A stretch of 30,320 nucleotides of DNA from CAZEFK01 sp964511405 (GCA_964511405.1 CAZEFK010000079.1:1-30320); one strand, 5' to 3'; positions 14,670 to 23,167 are shown, counted from the stretch's first letter. Numbers and translations: made by a program. The notes: generated from the letters alone by a model not told the origin.

Positions 14670-15274
14670 GAGCCGGTCAGCGCGGCGGCGATCAGGGTCC
14701 GGGCCGCGGTGGCGACGCTTGGTCCCGGGCCGTCGGCGCCGAACATGGCGCCGGCGACATAGGCGCCGTCCAGCAGCAGCATCAGATGGTCGCCCAGCGC
14801 GTCCGGGTCGGGGGCACCGGCGGCCGCGGCCAGGGCGACCAGCCGCCGCCGGGCCTCGCGCTTGTGGTCCAGCGCGATCTGGCGGCCGCGCTCGCCGCCC
14901 TCGGGGAACTCGGTTGCGGTGTTGAGGAAGGCACAGCCGCGATAATTGGCCTGGCCGACGCGTCCGGCGACCATCTCGAAGACGGCTTCGAGCTGGCGCC
15001 GGGTATTGCCGGCGTGGGCGGCGGTGGCCGCGTCCCAGCGTTCGAAATAGCTCGCGTTGTAGCGCTCGAGCCAGGCCGCGACGAGCTCGCTCTTCGAGGC
15101 GAAGCAGCGATAGAGGCTCATCTTGGCCACGCCGGAATGGGCGAGGATGGTGTCGATCCCGATCGCCCGGATGCCGTCGCGATAAAACAGCTCCGACGCC
15201 GCGTCGAGCAGGCGGTCGCGGGCGCTCTGGGGCCGGTCGCCCGCGTCGGTCCGGCTGGCGTTCGCCTTAGTCAT
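14666..15274 (-). CDS. TetR/AcrR family transcriptional regulator
   Basis: 202 residues. N-terminal TetR helix-turn-helix at about 20-64: L-L-D-A-A-S-E-L-F-Y-R-D-G-I-R-A-I-G-I-D-T-I, then G-V-A-K-M-S-L-Y-R-C-F-A-S-K-S-E-L. The C-terminal ligand domain has R-G-C-A-F-L-N-T-A-T-E-F (TetR_C subfamily often controlling transporters or oxidoreductases). It is divergent from the MFS gene with a 100-base gap holding a clear inverted repeat, so repression of the transporter and of itself is likely. Ligand unknown. Confidence 0.93.
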   Translation of the reverse strand: MTKANASRTDAGDRPQSARDRLLDAASELFYRDGIRAIGIDTILAHSGVAKMSLYRCFASKSELVAAWLERYNASYFERWDAATAAHAGNTRRQLEAVFEMVAGRVGQANYRGCAFLNTATEFPEGGERGRQIALDHKREARRRLVALAAAAGAPDPDALGDHLMLLLDGAYVAGAMFGADGPGPSVATAARTLIAAALTGS

Positions 15275-15295
15275 GGGCCTATGCCCTGATCGTCA

Positions 15296-15324
15296 TTGAC
15301 GTGAGACAGACCTGTCTGTACATG
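15296..15324 (+). promoter_or_regulatory. predicted MFS promoter with TetR-type operator between -35 and -10
   Basis: TTGACG (15296-15301) and TACATG (15319-15324) are 17 bases apart. The 16 bases 15304-15319 between them contain two nested inverted repeats: AGACAG-AC-CTGTCT and ACAGAC-CT-GTCTGT. Operators with ACAGAC/GTCTGT half-sites are frequent for TetR/AcrR regulators. Binding here would block RNA polymerase on the transporter gene. The -10 is weak, so the promoter assignment is less sure than the repeat. Confidence 0.65.
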
Positions 15325-15374
15325 ACCGCATCATCCGATGCAAGGCCGGCGTCCGCCGGCCGCCAGGAGGGATC

Positions 15375-16670
15375 ATGGCTGAGGCGACGACCGGGGCCGC
15401 ACCCCGCGGTCACTATGGTTGGGTGGTGGTCGGCATCACCTTCCTGACGCTGCTGGCGGCTGCCGGCGTGCGGGCTTCGGCGGGCGTGCTGATCGTGCCG
15501 CTGGAACAGGAGTTCGGCTGGGATCGCGCCACCATCTCGGCCGCGATCTCGCTCAACCTGCTGCTCTACGGCCTGATCGGCCCGTTCGGCGCGGCGCTGG
15601 TGGAGAAGGTGGGGCTGCGCCGGATCATGGTGCTGGCGCTGGTGCTGACCGCGATCGGCCCGTTCCTGTCGCTGTTCATGACCCGGTCCTGGCAGCTGGT
15701 GCTGCTGCAGGGCCTGGTGGTCGGCACCGGCACCGGCCTGATCGCCCTGACCCTGGGCGCCGTGGTGGTCAACCGCTGGTTCGCCGAACGCCGCGGCCTG
15801 GCCATGGGCCTCTTGACCGCCAGCACCGCGACCGGCCAGCTCGTGTTCCTGCCGATGCTGGCCAGCCTGGTCGAGAGCCATGGCTGGCGCTGGGCCGCCG
15901 GCGCGGTCGCGGCGGTGGCCGCGGCCATGGTGCCCGTGGTCCTGCTGTTCATGCGCAACCGGCCGTCCGACCTCGGCCTGCGCCCCTATGGCGAGACCGG
16001 GGCGGCGACCGCGGCGCCGGCCGGTGGCGGCAATGCCCTGGCGCTGGCGGTGGGCACCCTGTCCGAGGGCGTGCGCACCCGCAATTTCTGGCTGCTCGCC
16101 GCCAGCTTCTTCATCTGCGGCGCCAGCACCAACGGCCTGATCGGCACCCATCTGATCGCCGCCTGCATGGACCAGGGCATCCCCGAGGTCGGCGGCGCCA
16201 GTCTGCTGGCGGCCATGGGCTGCTTCGACCTGGTCGGCACCACGCTGTCGGGCTGGCTGTCGGACCGCTTCAACAACCGCGTGCTGCTGTTCTGGTACTA
16301 CGGGCTGCGCGGGCTGTCGCTGATCTTCCTGCCCTATGCCTTCGGCCTGTCGCTGTTCGACTTCTCGCTGGCCGGGCTGTCGCTGTTCGCGATGTTCTAC
16401 GGCCTGGACTGGATCGCCACGGTGCCGCCGACGGTGCGCCTGACCGCGGACATCTACGGCAAGCAGAAGGCCGGCATCATGTTCGGCTGGATCGTGGCCG
16501 GCCACCAGGTCGGCGCCGCCTTCGCCGCGGCCGGTGCCGGCCTGCTGCGCGCCGATCTCGGCCGCTACCTGGAGGCCTTCATGATCGCTGGTCTGCTGTG
16601 CCTGGTCGCGTCCGTGGTGGTGCTGGCGATCGGCCGGCGCCGGGCGACCCCGGCGCTGGCCGCGGCGTGA
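15375..16670 (+). CDS. MFS transporter
   Basis: 431 residues with about 12 hydrophobic segments and the MFS layout: H-Y-G-W-V-V-V-G-I-T at the first helix, R-A-S-A-G-V-L-I-V-P-L-E-Q-E-F-G-W-D-R (after TM1, typical of oxalate/formate and monocarboxylate-type MFS members), L-R-R-I-M loop 2-3, and a second-half G-W-L-S-D-R-F-N-N-R loop. A strong AGGAGGG ribosome-binding site precedes the ATG. Divergent from its likely repressor. The substrate is probably a small organic acid or a toxic compound exported; the sequence does not decide. Confidence 0.93.
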   Translation: MAEATTGAAPRGHYGWVVVGITFLTLLAAAGVRASAGVLIVPLEQEFGWDRATISAAISLNLLLYGLIGPFGAALVEKVGLRRIMVLALVLTAIGPFLSLFMTRSWQLVLLQGLVVGTGTGLIALTLGAVVVNRWFAERRGLAMGLLTASTATGQLVFLPMLASLVESHGWRWAAGAVAAVAAAMVPVVLLFMRNRPSDLGLRPYGETGAATAAPAGGGNALALAVGTLSEGVRTRNFWLLAASFFICGASTNGLIGTHLIAACMDQGIPEVGGASLLAAMGCFDLVGTTLSGWLSDRFNNRVLLFWYYGLRGLSLIFLPYAFGLSLFDFSLAGLSLFAMFYGLDWIATVPPTVRLTADIYGKQKAGIMFGWIVAGHQVGAAFAAAGAGLLRADLGRYLEAFMIAGLLCLVASVVVLAIGRRRATPALAAA

Positions 16671-16703
16671 CCACGAAAGCGTCGCCGTCCCTATGCTAAG
16701 ACA

Positions 16704-16735
16704 GTGCGGCTGGCACCGGGCCAGCCGCACTTTTT
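16704..16735 (+). terminator. rho-independent terminator after the MFS gene
   Basis: An 11-base perfect stem (GTGCGGCTGGC with GCCAGCCGCAC), a five-base loop and five T residues. It lies 33 bases after the MFS stop. The ribosome-binding site of the VOC gene (GGGAG, 16736-16740) begins immediately after the T-run, so the same hairpin may also act in the leader of the VOC message. Confidence 0.88.
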
Positions 16736-16747
16736 GGGAGAGCGACA

Positions 16748-17110
16748 ATGGCCAATCCCTTCGTGCATGTGGAGCTCAGCACCACCGACATCGACAAGGC
16801 CAAGTCCTTCTACCGGTCGCTGTTCGGCTGGACGCTCGAGGACCACGACATGGGCGGCATGACCTACACCATGATCGGGGTCGGTGAGGGCACCGGCGGC
16901 GGCATGATGCAGCATCCCGTACCCGGCGCACCGTCGGCATGGCTCGCCTATGTCCTGGTCGACGACGTGCGGGCGGCGACCGACAAGGCGAAATCGACGG
17001 GCGCGACGGTGATGCGCGACGTCACCGAGGTGCCCAATGCGGGCTGGTTCTCGATCATCGTCGATCCGACCGGCGCGGCGCTGGGCCTCTGGCAGGCGGT
17101 CAAGCGTTAG
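16748..17110 (+). CDS. VOC family (glyoxalase/bleomycin-resistance fold) protein
   Basis: 120 residues, one vicinal-oxygen-chelate domain made of two beta-alpha-beta-beta-beta units: F-V-H-V-E-L-S-T-T-D-I-D-K-A-K-S-F-Y (5-22, metal-site H7), F-G-W motif (26-28), a central G-G-G-M-M segment and a D-P-T-G-A-A-L-G-L-W end. Proteins of this group are close to the two-domain enzymes annotated as glyoxalase-like, but the reaction is unknown. GGGAG is seven bases before the ATG. The gene directly follows a terminator hairpin. Confidence 0.92.
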   Translation: MANPFVHVELSTTDIDKAKSFYRSLFGWTLEDHDMGGMTYTMIGVGEGTGGGMMQHPVPGAPSAWLAYVLVDDVRAATDKAKSTGATVMRDVTEVPNAGWFSIIVDPTGAALGLWQAVKR

Positions 17111-17120
17111 CCGCACGCCG

Positions 17121-17369
17121 ATGGCGGAGCCGAGCGAGCTGCCCCGACTGCGGGCGCTGATGGCCGGCCTCGACCGCCGCCAGCGGGAGCGGGGGCGGAT
17201 GCTGGCGCAACTGCGGATCGCCGTGGAGCGGGATCTGCCGGCCGACGTCCTGGCCGGCGATGCCGCGGCGATCGAGGCCATCCCGGCCGGTCCGTCCGCG
17301 CCGCCGGTGCCGGCACCGCCGCGCCCGCGCGGGTGGCGGCACTGGCGGCCGTGGCGCCGTCAGAACTGA
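17121..17369 (+). CDS. small hypothetical protein
   Basis: 82 residues from ATG 17121. The N-terminal half is a charged helix (L-R-A-L-M-A-G-L-D-R-R-Q-R-E-R-G-R-M-L-A), the C-terminal half is Pro-rich and ends in a Trp/Arg-rich tail (RGWRHWRPWRRQN). It begins ten bases after the VOC stop, so cotranscription is likely. Its end overlaps the 3' end of the convergent TonB receptor gene by ten bases. Not recognised; might be a chance reading frame, but the position fits a small operon gene. Confidence 0.5.
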   Translation: MAEPSELPRLRALMAGLDRRQRERGRMLAQLRIAVERDLPADVLAGDAAAIEAIPAGPSAPPVPAPPRPRGWRHWRPWRRQN

Positions 17370-19384
17370 ACGCCGAGGCCCAGCACAACCCGCCGGTCGA
17401 CCTGGCCCACCGAGGTCTGGGCCTGGCGCGCCGTCGCCAGGTTCTGGCCCGCCAGCGACAGGGTGACCGTGTCGGTCAGGCGATAGCCGATCCGGGCGTC
17501 CAGGGCGGCGTAGGGGCCGACCGGCACCGGCACGAAGCTGGTGCCGGTCGGCGCCAGGGTGAAGCCGATGGCGTCGGACTGGACGCGCAGGAAGGCGTCG
17601 GCCTCCCAATCGCCGCCCGACCAGCCCAGTGCGGCGGTGGCGACGTGGCGCGGCGTCGTGTGGTGGAAGTCGACCGAGGTGGCGAAGGGCGGTTGGTTCG
17701 GGCGCAGGTGATCGCTGACCAGCCGGGGGGCATAGGCGAGCGCCCAGCGCCAGCCGGTGGCACCGCCGCCCTTGACCGCCAGCTCGACGCCGATCTCGCT
17801 GGAATCGCCCACGGTGTCGGCCAGCAGGATCGGCAGGCCGAAGGCCGAGACCGTGGCGGTGGCGGTAAACAGCGACGGCAGGTCGTCGCTGGTCTGGAAG
17901 AACACCGCGGCCTTGGTGCGCAGGTCCCGGTCGGCCAGCTCGTGCTCCCATCCGGCCTCGTAGTTGGTGACCGTGGTCGGCGTCAGCCGGGGATTGCCCA
18001 TGATCACGAATTGCCCGGGGATCTCGACGGCGAACCCGCCGAACTCGAGCAGGCTGGGCAGTTCCAGGCCGCGGGCGACGGTCAGGCGCAGGGTGTCGGC
18101 GGCGGTGGCGCGCCACACCGCGCCGATATTGAAGCTGACCTCGTCGAGGGTGCGGTCCCACAGGCCGTTGGTGAACGGGGTGCCAGCGGGGAACGAGCCG
18201 GAGCGGCCCAGGGCCAGGCGGTCGTAGCGCAGCGCCGTGGTCAGCGTCAGGTCGGGATGGAGCTTCCATTCCCACATGCCGGCCAGCGAGCCGACGTCAT
18301 AGGCGATGGTGCCGCCGGTCAAGGGCGCGGTGTTCACCGAGTTGTGCCGGTATTCGCCCGACACCCGGATGGTGTGTGCGGTCCCCAGCTGGAACAGGTC
18401 TTGGACCTGGGCGACGGCCAGCCGGTCGTGGAACGCGATCGGCCCGCCGATTTGCGGCACCCGGACGGTGTGGTCGGCCAAGTTGGTGTAGGTGGTCGCC
18501 TGCAGCAGCCCGATGTCGGTTTCCGCGGCCACCCGCCCCAGGACCGAGGTCACGGCATAGTCGGAGCGGTCCAGGACGTACCCCGGCGTCACGTCCAGCT
18601 GGCCGGCGGCCGCGTGGGTCACCTCGAACGCGGCCGTCGTCGTGTCGTCGATCCGCAGGCGGGCATCGGCGGCGATCGAGCCCCGCCGCGTGCCGGTCTT
18701 CAGCCCTCGGGCGCGCGCCAGCGGCTCGACCCGGGCGAACTCGTCCGCCGTGGTGGCGCCGCCGGACAGCTTGAGCGCCAGTCGGTCGCCGATCCGGGCG
18801 GTGGCCACGCCGGACGCCTGCCCGAAGCCGTCGGTGCCGACCGCGCCGGAGGCCGCGCGCAGGTGGTCGACCAGCGGGTCGATGGTCACGATGTTGATCA
18901 CGCCGCCGACGGCGTTGAAGCCGAACAGCGCAGCGTTGGGGCCCTTGACCACTTCGATCTGGCGGATCTCGGCCAGCTGCACCGGAATCGCGCTCCACTG
19001 CGCGAAGCCGTAATGGTCGAGATAAACCTGCCGGCCATTGACCAGCACCAGAAGCCGCGGCGAATAGGGCTGGTCGTAGCCGCGCACCGCGACGTCGGCG
19101 CCGCCGCTGGTCCATTGCTGGACGTCGATCGACGCCAGGTGGCGCAGCACCTCGGGCAGGTCGTGGGCACCCGAGCGCCTGATGTCGTCGGCGGTGATGA
19201 TCTCCATGTCGGCGGGGGCATCCGACACGCGCTGCGGCGACCCCGTGGCGCTGGTCGTGACCGGGCCGCCGAACAGCTGCTCCAGCCGGCCGTAGTCCAG
19301 GGTCTGGGCCCGCACCCCGGCCGCTCCGCCGGCGATCAGCGCGGCCGACAACAACCCGGCCGCGAGCGGTGCGCCCACCCTCAT
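17360..19384 (-). CDS. TonB-dependent receptor of the YfiR-linked type
   Basis: 674 residues from ATG 19384. Signal peptide of 26 residues (cleavage V-R-A/Q-T), then the segment Y-G-R-L-E-Q-L-F-G-G-P-V-T-T-S-A-T-G typical of receptors located beside YfiR genes. The plug domain (about 45-165) has I-I-T-A-D-D-I-R-R-S-G, L-P-E-V-L-R-H-L-A-S-I-D-V and I-E-V-V-K-G-P-N-A-A-L-F-G. The rest is a beta-barrel ending in phenylalanine (V-L-G-L-G-V-Q-F), as needed for outer-membrane insertion. Its start overlaps the YfiR stop (ATGA). No metal, heme or siderophore gene is near. A sensing or signalling role is possible besides uptake. Confidence 0.93.
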   Translation of the reverse strand: MRVGAPLAAGLLSAALIAGGAAGVRAQTLDYGRLEQLFGGPVTTSATGSPQRVSDAPADMEIITADDIRRSGAHDLPEVLRHLASIDVQQWTSGGADVAVRGYDQPYSPRLLVLVNGRQVYLDHYGFAQWSAIPVQLAEIRQIEVVKGPNAALFGFNAVGGVINIVTIDPLVDHLRAASGAVGTDGFGQASGVATARIGDRLALKLSGGATTADEFARVEPLARARGLKTGTRRGSIAADARLRIDDTTTAAFEVTHAAAGQLDVTPGYVLDRSDYAVTSVLGRVAAETDIGLLQATTYTNLADHTVRVPQIGGPIAFHDRLAVAQVQDLFQLGTAHTIRVSGEYRHNSVNTAPLTGGTIAYDVGSLAGMWEWKLHPDLTLTTALRYDRLALGRSGSFPAGTPFTNGLWDRTLDEVSFNIGAVWRATAADTLRLTVARGLELPSLLEFGGFAVEIPGQFVIMGNPRLTPTTVTNYEAGWEHELADRDLRTKAAVFFQTSDDLPSLFTATATVSAFGLPILLADTVGDSSEIGVELAVKGGGATGWRWALAYAPRLVSDHLRPNQPPFATSVDFHHTTPRHVATAALGWSGGDWEADAFLRVQSDAIGFTLAPTGTSFVPVPVGPYAALDARIGYRLTDTVTLSLAGQNLATARQAQTSVGQVDRRVVLGLGVQF

Positions 19385-19935
19385 TTCCGCCTCACCATGG
19401 CCGCGAAGATCAGCGAGAAGCGGGCGCCGGCGGCGCGGGCCATGGAGGTGTCGATGACGATCTCGACCCGCGGCCGCGCCTGGACCATCAGCACGCAGCA
19501 ATTGGCCTGCAGGCACGCCGGGTCGGTCGAGACGCTGAACAGATGCTGCTGCCGCACGGCTGCTGCGATCGCCTCGCCATAGTCCTCGGATACGCCGGGC
19601 AGCACGAACAGCACGTCGATGTCGTCGATGCCCGCCAGCCGGTTGGCCGCCACCGCCCGGGCCTGCAACGTCGGCATGCCCTGGCCGGTGATGCCGTCGA
19701 GCGCCGCTGCGGCCCATCGAGCGCGCTCGACGTCCCCGGGGGCATGGACCACGCCCAGCCGCACCAGCCCGTGCGGCAGGCTTTCGACGAAACCGAGGGC
19801 GCGGCCGACCGCCTCGACCTCGGCCGTATCGACCGGTGCTGGTTCGGCGCGGACGGGTCCGGCCGAGGCTGCGAGGGCCAGCCAGGCGGCGAGGACGGTG
19901 CCGCCGATCCGTCGGGCAGGATGGACCAGGGTCAC
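19381..19935 (-). CDS. YfiR family (DUF4154) periplasmic protein
   Basis: 184 residues with a signal peptide (cleavage near A30: G-P-V-R-A/E). Central region D-D-I-D-V-L-F-V-L-P and the C-terminal pattern C-L-Q-A-N-C-C-V-L-M-V ... P-R-V-E-I-V-I-D-T-S-M-A-R-A-A-G-A-R-F-S belong to the YfiR/DUF4154 family. Cysteines 141, 146 and 147 may form the redox disulfide used in this family. In Pseudomonas aeruginosa YfiR is a periplasmic repressor of the membrane cyclase YfiN. Here no cyclase is present; instead the gene is coupled by ATGA overlaps to a sensor kinase upstream and a TonB receptor downstream, so it may relay a signal from receptor to kinase. Confidence 0.85.
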   Translation of the reverse strand: MTLVHPARRIGGTVLAAWLALAASAGPVRAEPAPVDTAEVEAVGRALGFVESLPHGLVRLGVVHAPGDVERARWAAAALDGITGQGMPTLQARAVAANRLAGIDDIDVLFVLPGVSEDYGEAIAAAVRQQHLFSVSTDPACLQANCCVLMVQARPRVEIVIDTSMARAAGARFSLIFAAMVRRK

Positions 19936-21755
19936 GGGCGCGCCGACAGCGTCTCGGCGGCGGCGCCCCCGGATGCTGGAGACCCGGGCGCCGGAGGCTG
20001 CGTGCGATCGGCCGGGAAGGCGACGGTCACCGCGGTGCCCCGACCCGGCGTGCTGACCATGGTCAGGCTACCGCCATGCAGCTCGACCAGGCGCTTGGTC
20101 AGCGGCAGGCCGAGTCCGGTGCCTTCCTGGGCGCCGCCCAGATGGCCCTCGATTTGGCGGAACGGCTCCAGCACCAGGGACAGGTGCTCGGGCGCGATGC
20201 CGATGCCGGTGTCGGCGACGGTGACGATCAGGCCGCCCTCGGGTGCCAGGCCGGCGGCGACGTGGACCCGCCCGCCGGCCGGTGTGAACTTGATGGCGTT
20301 GCTCAAGAGATTGATCAGGATCTGCCGGACCCGCCGGTCGTCGCCGCGCAACCGCGGCAGGTCGGGCTCGACGTCGGTGTCGAGCGCGACCTGCGCCCGC
20401 TGCGCCCGGGTCTCCAGCATCCGGCAGCTGACGCTGATCGTCTGGCCCAGGTCGACGTCGCCGTCGCCCAGCATCAGCTCGCGCGCCTCGGCCTTGGAGA
20501 AGTCCAGGATGTCGGTGATGAGCTCCAGCAGGTGGGTGCCGCTGTAGCGGATGTCGCCGGCATACTCGACATAGACCGGGTTGCCGACCGGCCCCAGCAT
20601 CTGGCTGGAGATGATCTCGGAGAAGCCGATCACCGCGTTGAGCGGCGTCCGGAGTTCGTGGCTCATGGCGGCCAGGAACTCCGACTTGGCCCGACTCGAC
20701 GCCTCGGCGGCGTCGCGGGCGGCGGCAATGTCGGCAGCCTGGGCCGCGAGCTGGGCGTTGGCCTGGCGCACCGCCTCCTCGGCGGCGTGGCGGGCGGTGA
20801 CGTCGCGCACGACGCCGACGATGCCGGCGGGCTGACCGGCCGCGACCATGTTGGTCAGCGACGTCTCCAGCCACGCCTCGGGCCGCCCCGCCACCGGCGG
20901 CGCGCGATGGGTGACGGTGGTGTGGCCGCCGACGCCGAGGCCGGCCAGGGCGGCGGCGACGGCCGGCGCGTCGTCCGGGTGCACCAGGCTCAGCGGGCTC
21001 CGGCCCAGATAGCCCTCGGGCCGGCCGCCGATGACGTCGCGGACCGCCGGCGAGACGTAGTCCAGGCTCTGGTCGGGTCCGATCCGGACGATCAGGTCGG
21101 TCGCATGGTCGGCCAGCAGCCGGTAGCGCTGCTCGCTCGCGCGCAGATCCGATTCGGCGTGCAGCCGGCGATGCTCGCGGATCAGCAGGGTGCCCAGCAG
21201 CATGGTGGCGGCCAGGGCCGACAGCCCGGTCGCCAGCGGCGGGACGGTGCCGCCGCTGCGCAAGGCCGCCCAGCCACCATGGAGCAGCGCCGGCAGGACG
21301 GCGCCGGCGACGGCGCCGGGCAGGCCGATCAGCGGCAGCCGGTGGTCGGTCAGTCGACGTCCCCGCCAACGGAATCGCACGCCGCCCAGGGCGGCGATCG
21401 CGATCACCAGCAGGGTGGGCAGGGCCGTGGCAACCGGGCCGTCGGTCTGCAACACCGCGACAGCGCCCGCGGCGACGGTCGCGACGAGCGCGGCGAGCGG
21501 GCCACCCAGGGGGGCTGCCAGCGAGATCATCGCCGCCTGGGTGCCGATGGCCGCGTCGGCGACATCCAGATGTACCGGAAGCACAAGTGCCGCCGAAGTC
21601 GCCGCGCCGAACAGCGCCCCGGCGGCAATGCCGCGCGTGGCCGGCGAGCGGCGAACCGTCCACGATGCCAGGGGTCCGTAGGCGGTTACCGCGACGGCGA
21701 ACACTGCGATGGTTAGCAGCAGCTCGCCGACCGTGACCTGCCAATAGAAGTCCAT
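19932..21755 (-). CDS. sensor histidine kinase with multi-TM sensor and PAS domain
   Basis: 607 residues. The N-terminus (about 1-195) has six hydrophobic segments; the G-x-x-x-G-A-L-F-G ... G-G-P-L-A-A-L part resembles the 5TM-LytS type sensor. A PAS domain follows (about 205-325: S-E-Q-R-Y-R-L-L-A-D-H-A-T-D ... V-G-V-V-R-D-V-T), then a coiled linker, HisKA with phospho-acceptor H366 in M-S-H-E-L-R-T-P-L-N, and a HATPase domain with N-box (L-L-S-N-A-I-K-F-T), G1 (V-A-D-T-G-I-G-I) and G2 (G-T-G-L-G-L-P). All catalytic boxes are intact. No response regulator gene is nearby. First gene of the operon. Confidence 0.93.
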   Translation of the reverse strand: MDFYWQVTVGELLLTIAVFAVAVTAYGPLASWTVRRSPATRGIAAGALFGAATSAALVLPVHLDVADAAIGTQAAMISLAAPLGGPLAALVATVAAGAVAVLQTDGPVATALPTLLVIAIAALGGVRFRWRGRRLTDHRLPLIGLPGAVAGAVLPALLHGGWAALRSGGTVPPLATGLSALAATMLLGTLLIREHRRLHAESDLRASEQRYRLLADHATDLIVRIGPDQSLDYVSPAVRDVIGGRPEGYLGRSPLSLVHPDDAPAVAAALAGLGVGGHTTVTHRAPPVAGRPEAWLETSLTNMVAAGQPAGIVGVVRDVTARHAAEEAVRQANAQLAAQAADIAAARDAAEASSRAKSEFLAAMSHELRTPLNAVIGFSEIISSQMLGPVGNPVYVEYAGDIRYSGTHLLELITDILDFSKAEARELMLGDGDVDLGQTISVSCRMLETRAQRAQVALDTDVEPDLPRLRGDDRRVRQILINLLSNAIKFTPAGGRVHVAAGLAPEGGLIVTVADTGIGIAPEHLSLVLEPFRQIEGHLGGAQEGTGLGLPLTKRLVELHGGSLTMVSTPGRGTAVTVAFPADRTQPPAPGSPASGGAAAETLSARP

Positions 21756-22011
21756 AGGCGGGACAACCTTTCGGCGTGCTTTGCTCTAGGTGTGCAAGTC
21801 CGTGTGCTTAATTGTCTCGGCTGAACCACAAAACGAACCCCACAACCGGTTGCAGCCGGTTTGGCGATCGAAGCGGAAATCGATTAATAATCTTTAAAAC
21901 ACTATGCAGTGCCTTGCAAGTCGGCGCCTGCAGGCACGGCGCGGGCGGCCGGATCCGCCGCCCGCGCGCCGCCGGCCGCCAGGGCCGGCCAGGGTCGTCA
22001 ACCTGGGGTGA
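21756..22011. other. intergenic region, 256 bases, with inverted repeats
   Basis: No gene is seen here. It contains an AT-rich patch (about 21880-21905), an inverted repeat AACCGG/CCGGTT with six-base spacer (21844-21861) that could be an operator for the kinase operon, and a strong GC-rich hairpin (21939-21967, 11-base arms, seven-base loop). The hairpin follows the minus-strand binding-protein gene and probably protects or ends its transcript, although no T-run follows directly. Confidence 0.55.
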
Positions 22012-23142
22012 TCAAAGTTCGCTGTACTTGCCGTTCTTCCAAATATAGACGCTGTATTTGGGCGTCTGGACATCGCCTTTGGCGTCGAAAGCGAGCGGTC
22101 CCAGCACCGTGTCGAAGTTGCGGCTGTGCATCGCCGGCGCGATCTTGGCGAGATCCAACGACTGGGCCGCGGTGGCGGCCTGTTCCAGGACCTGGAAGGC
22201 GGCAACGGTATAGAGCGTGTAGCCTTCCGGATCGAAGCCGCCCTTGCGGAAGTCCTCGACCGCAGCCTGGGCAGTCGGGAACTTGCGGGCGTCCGGGCCG
22301 AAGGTGAACAGGAAGCCATCGGCGGCCGGGCCGGCAATCGTGCCCAGCTCGTCGGTGGCGTTGGCGTCGCCCGACATGAATTGGGCGCCGAACCCCTGGG
22401 CCCGGGCCTGGCGCAGCATCAACCCGACCTCGGTGTGGTAGCCGCCGATATAGGCCAGTTCGATCTTGGCCTGCTGCAGCTTGGCGATCAGCGCCGAATA
22501 GTCCTTCTCGCCGGCCGTGTAGGATTCGCGCAGCGCGACCGCCACGTTGCGCGCCTTGAGCTGCTTGGCCGTCTCCTCGGCCAGGCCCTTGCCATAGGCC
22601 GACTTGTCGTCGAGCACGGCGATCCGCTTGCCGGCATAGTGGTCGGCCAGGAAGCCGCCGGCGACGATACCCTGTTTGTCGTCGCGCCCGCAGGTGCGGT
22701 AGACGTGGGTCCAGCCCTTCTTGGCCGCGTCCTCGGTCAGCGCCGGGTTGGTCGAGGCGGGCGAGATCTGCAGGATCCCGGCATCGGCATAGACCGCCGA
22801 GGCCGGAATCGAGGAGCCGGAGCAATAATGCCCGATCACCGCCGCCACCTTCTTGGCTACCAGCTGGTTGGCCACCGCGACGGCCTGGCGGGGGTCGCAG
22901 GCATCGTCGCCGACCTCCAGCACCACCTTCTGGCCGGCCAGCCCGCCACGGGCGTTGAGCTGGTCGACCACATACTGGGCGCCGCGCTTCATCTGATCGC
23001 CGAAGATCGCATACTGGCCGGTCATCGGCCCGACCACCGCGACCCGGACGTCGGCCGCGGCCGGCCCGGCCGCCAGCGTCGCGGCCAGTGCCCCGGCCAG
23101 TGCCCCGGCTCGTGCGATGCCCAACAGGCTTCCCCGCTTCAT
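22012..23142 (-). CDS. branched-chain amino acid-type ABC substrate-binding protein
   Basis: 376 residues from ATG 23142, where AAGGAA precedes the start and a signal peptide follows (M-K-R-G-S-L-L-G-I-A-R-A-G-A-L-A..., cleavage near P-A-A-A/D). Mature start V-R-V-A-V-V-G-P-M-T-G-Q-Y-A-I-F-G-D-Q-M is that of LivJ/LivK-like proteins; D-D-A-C-D-P, G-H-Y-C-S-G-S-S-I-P-A and S-P-A-S-T-N-P are canonical ligand-site motifs for branched-chain amino acids. No LivHMGF genes are in the window, so it is an orphan here. Leucine/isoleucine/valine binding is likely. Confidence 0.93.
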   Translation of the reverse strand: MKRGSLLGIARAGALAGALAATLAAGPAAADVRVAVVGPMTGQYAIFGDQMKRGAQYVVDQLNARGGLAGQKVVLEVGDDACDPRQAVAVANQLVAKKVAAVIGHYCSGSSIPASAVYADAGILQISPASTNPALTEDAAKKGWTHVYRTCGRDDKQGIVAGGFLADHYAGKRIAVLDDKSAYGKGLAEETAKQLKARNVAVALRESYTAGEKDYSALIAKLQQAKIELAYIGGYHTEVGLMLRQARAQGFGAQFMSGDANATDELGTIAGPAADGFLFTFGPDARKFPTAQAAVEDFRKGGFDPEGYTLYTVAAFQVLEQAATAAQSLDLAKIAPAMHSRNFDTVLGPLAFDAKGDVQTPKYSVYIWKNGKYSEL

Positions 23143-23167
23143 CGGTTCCTTCCCTTTCCTTGTCGCA

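Noticed and set aside
19385..19717. N-terminal extension of the TonB receptor to 19717
   Set aside because: A proper signal peptide starts at 19384 and the extension is out-of-frame YfiR coding sequence.
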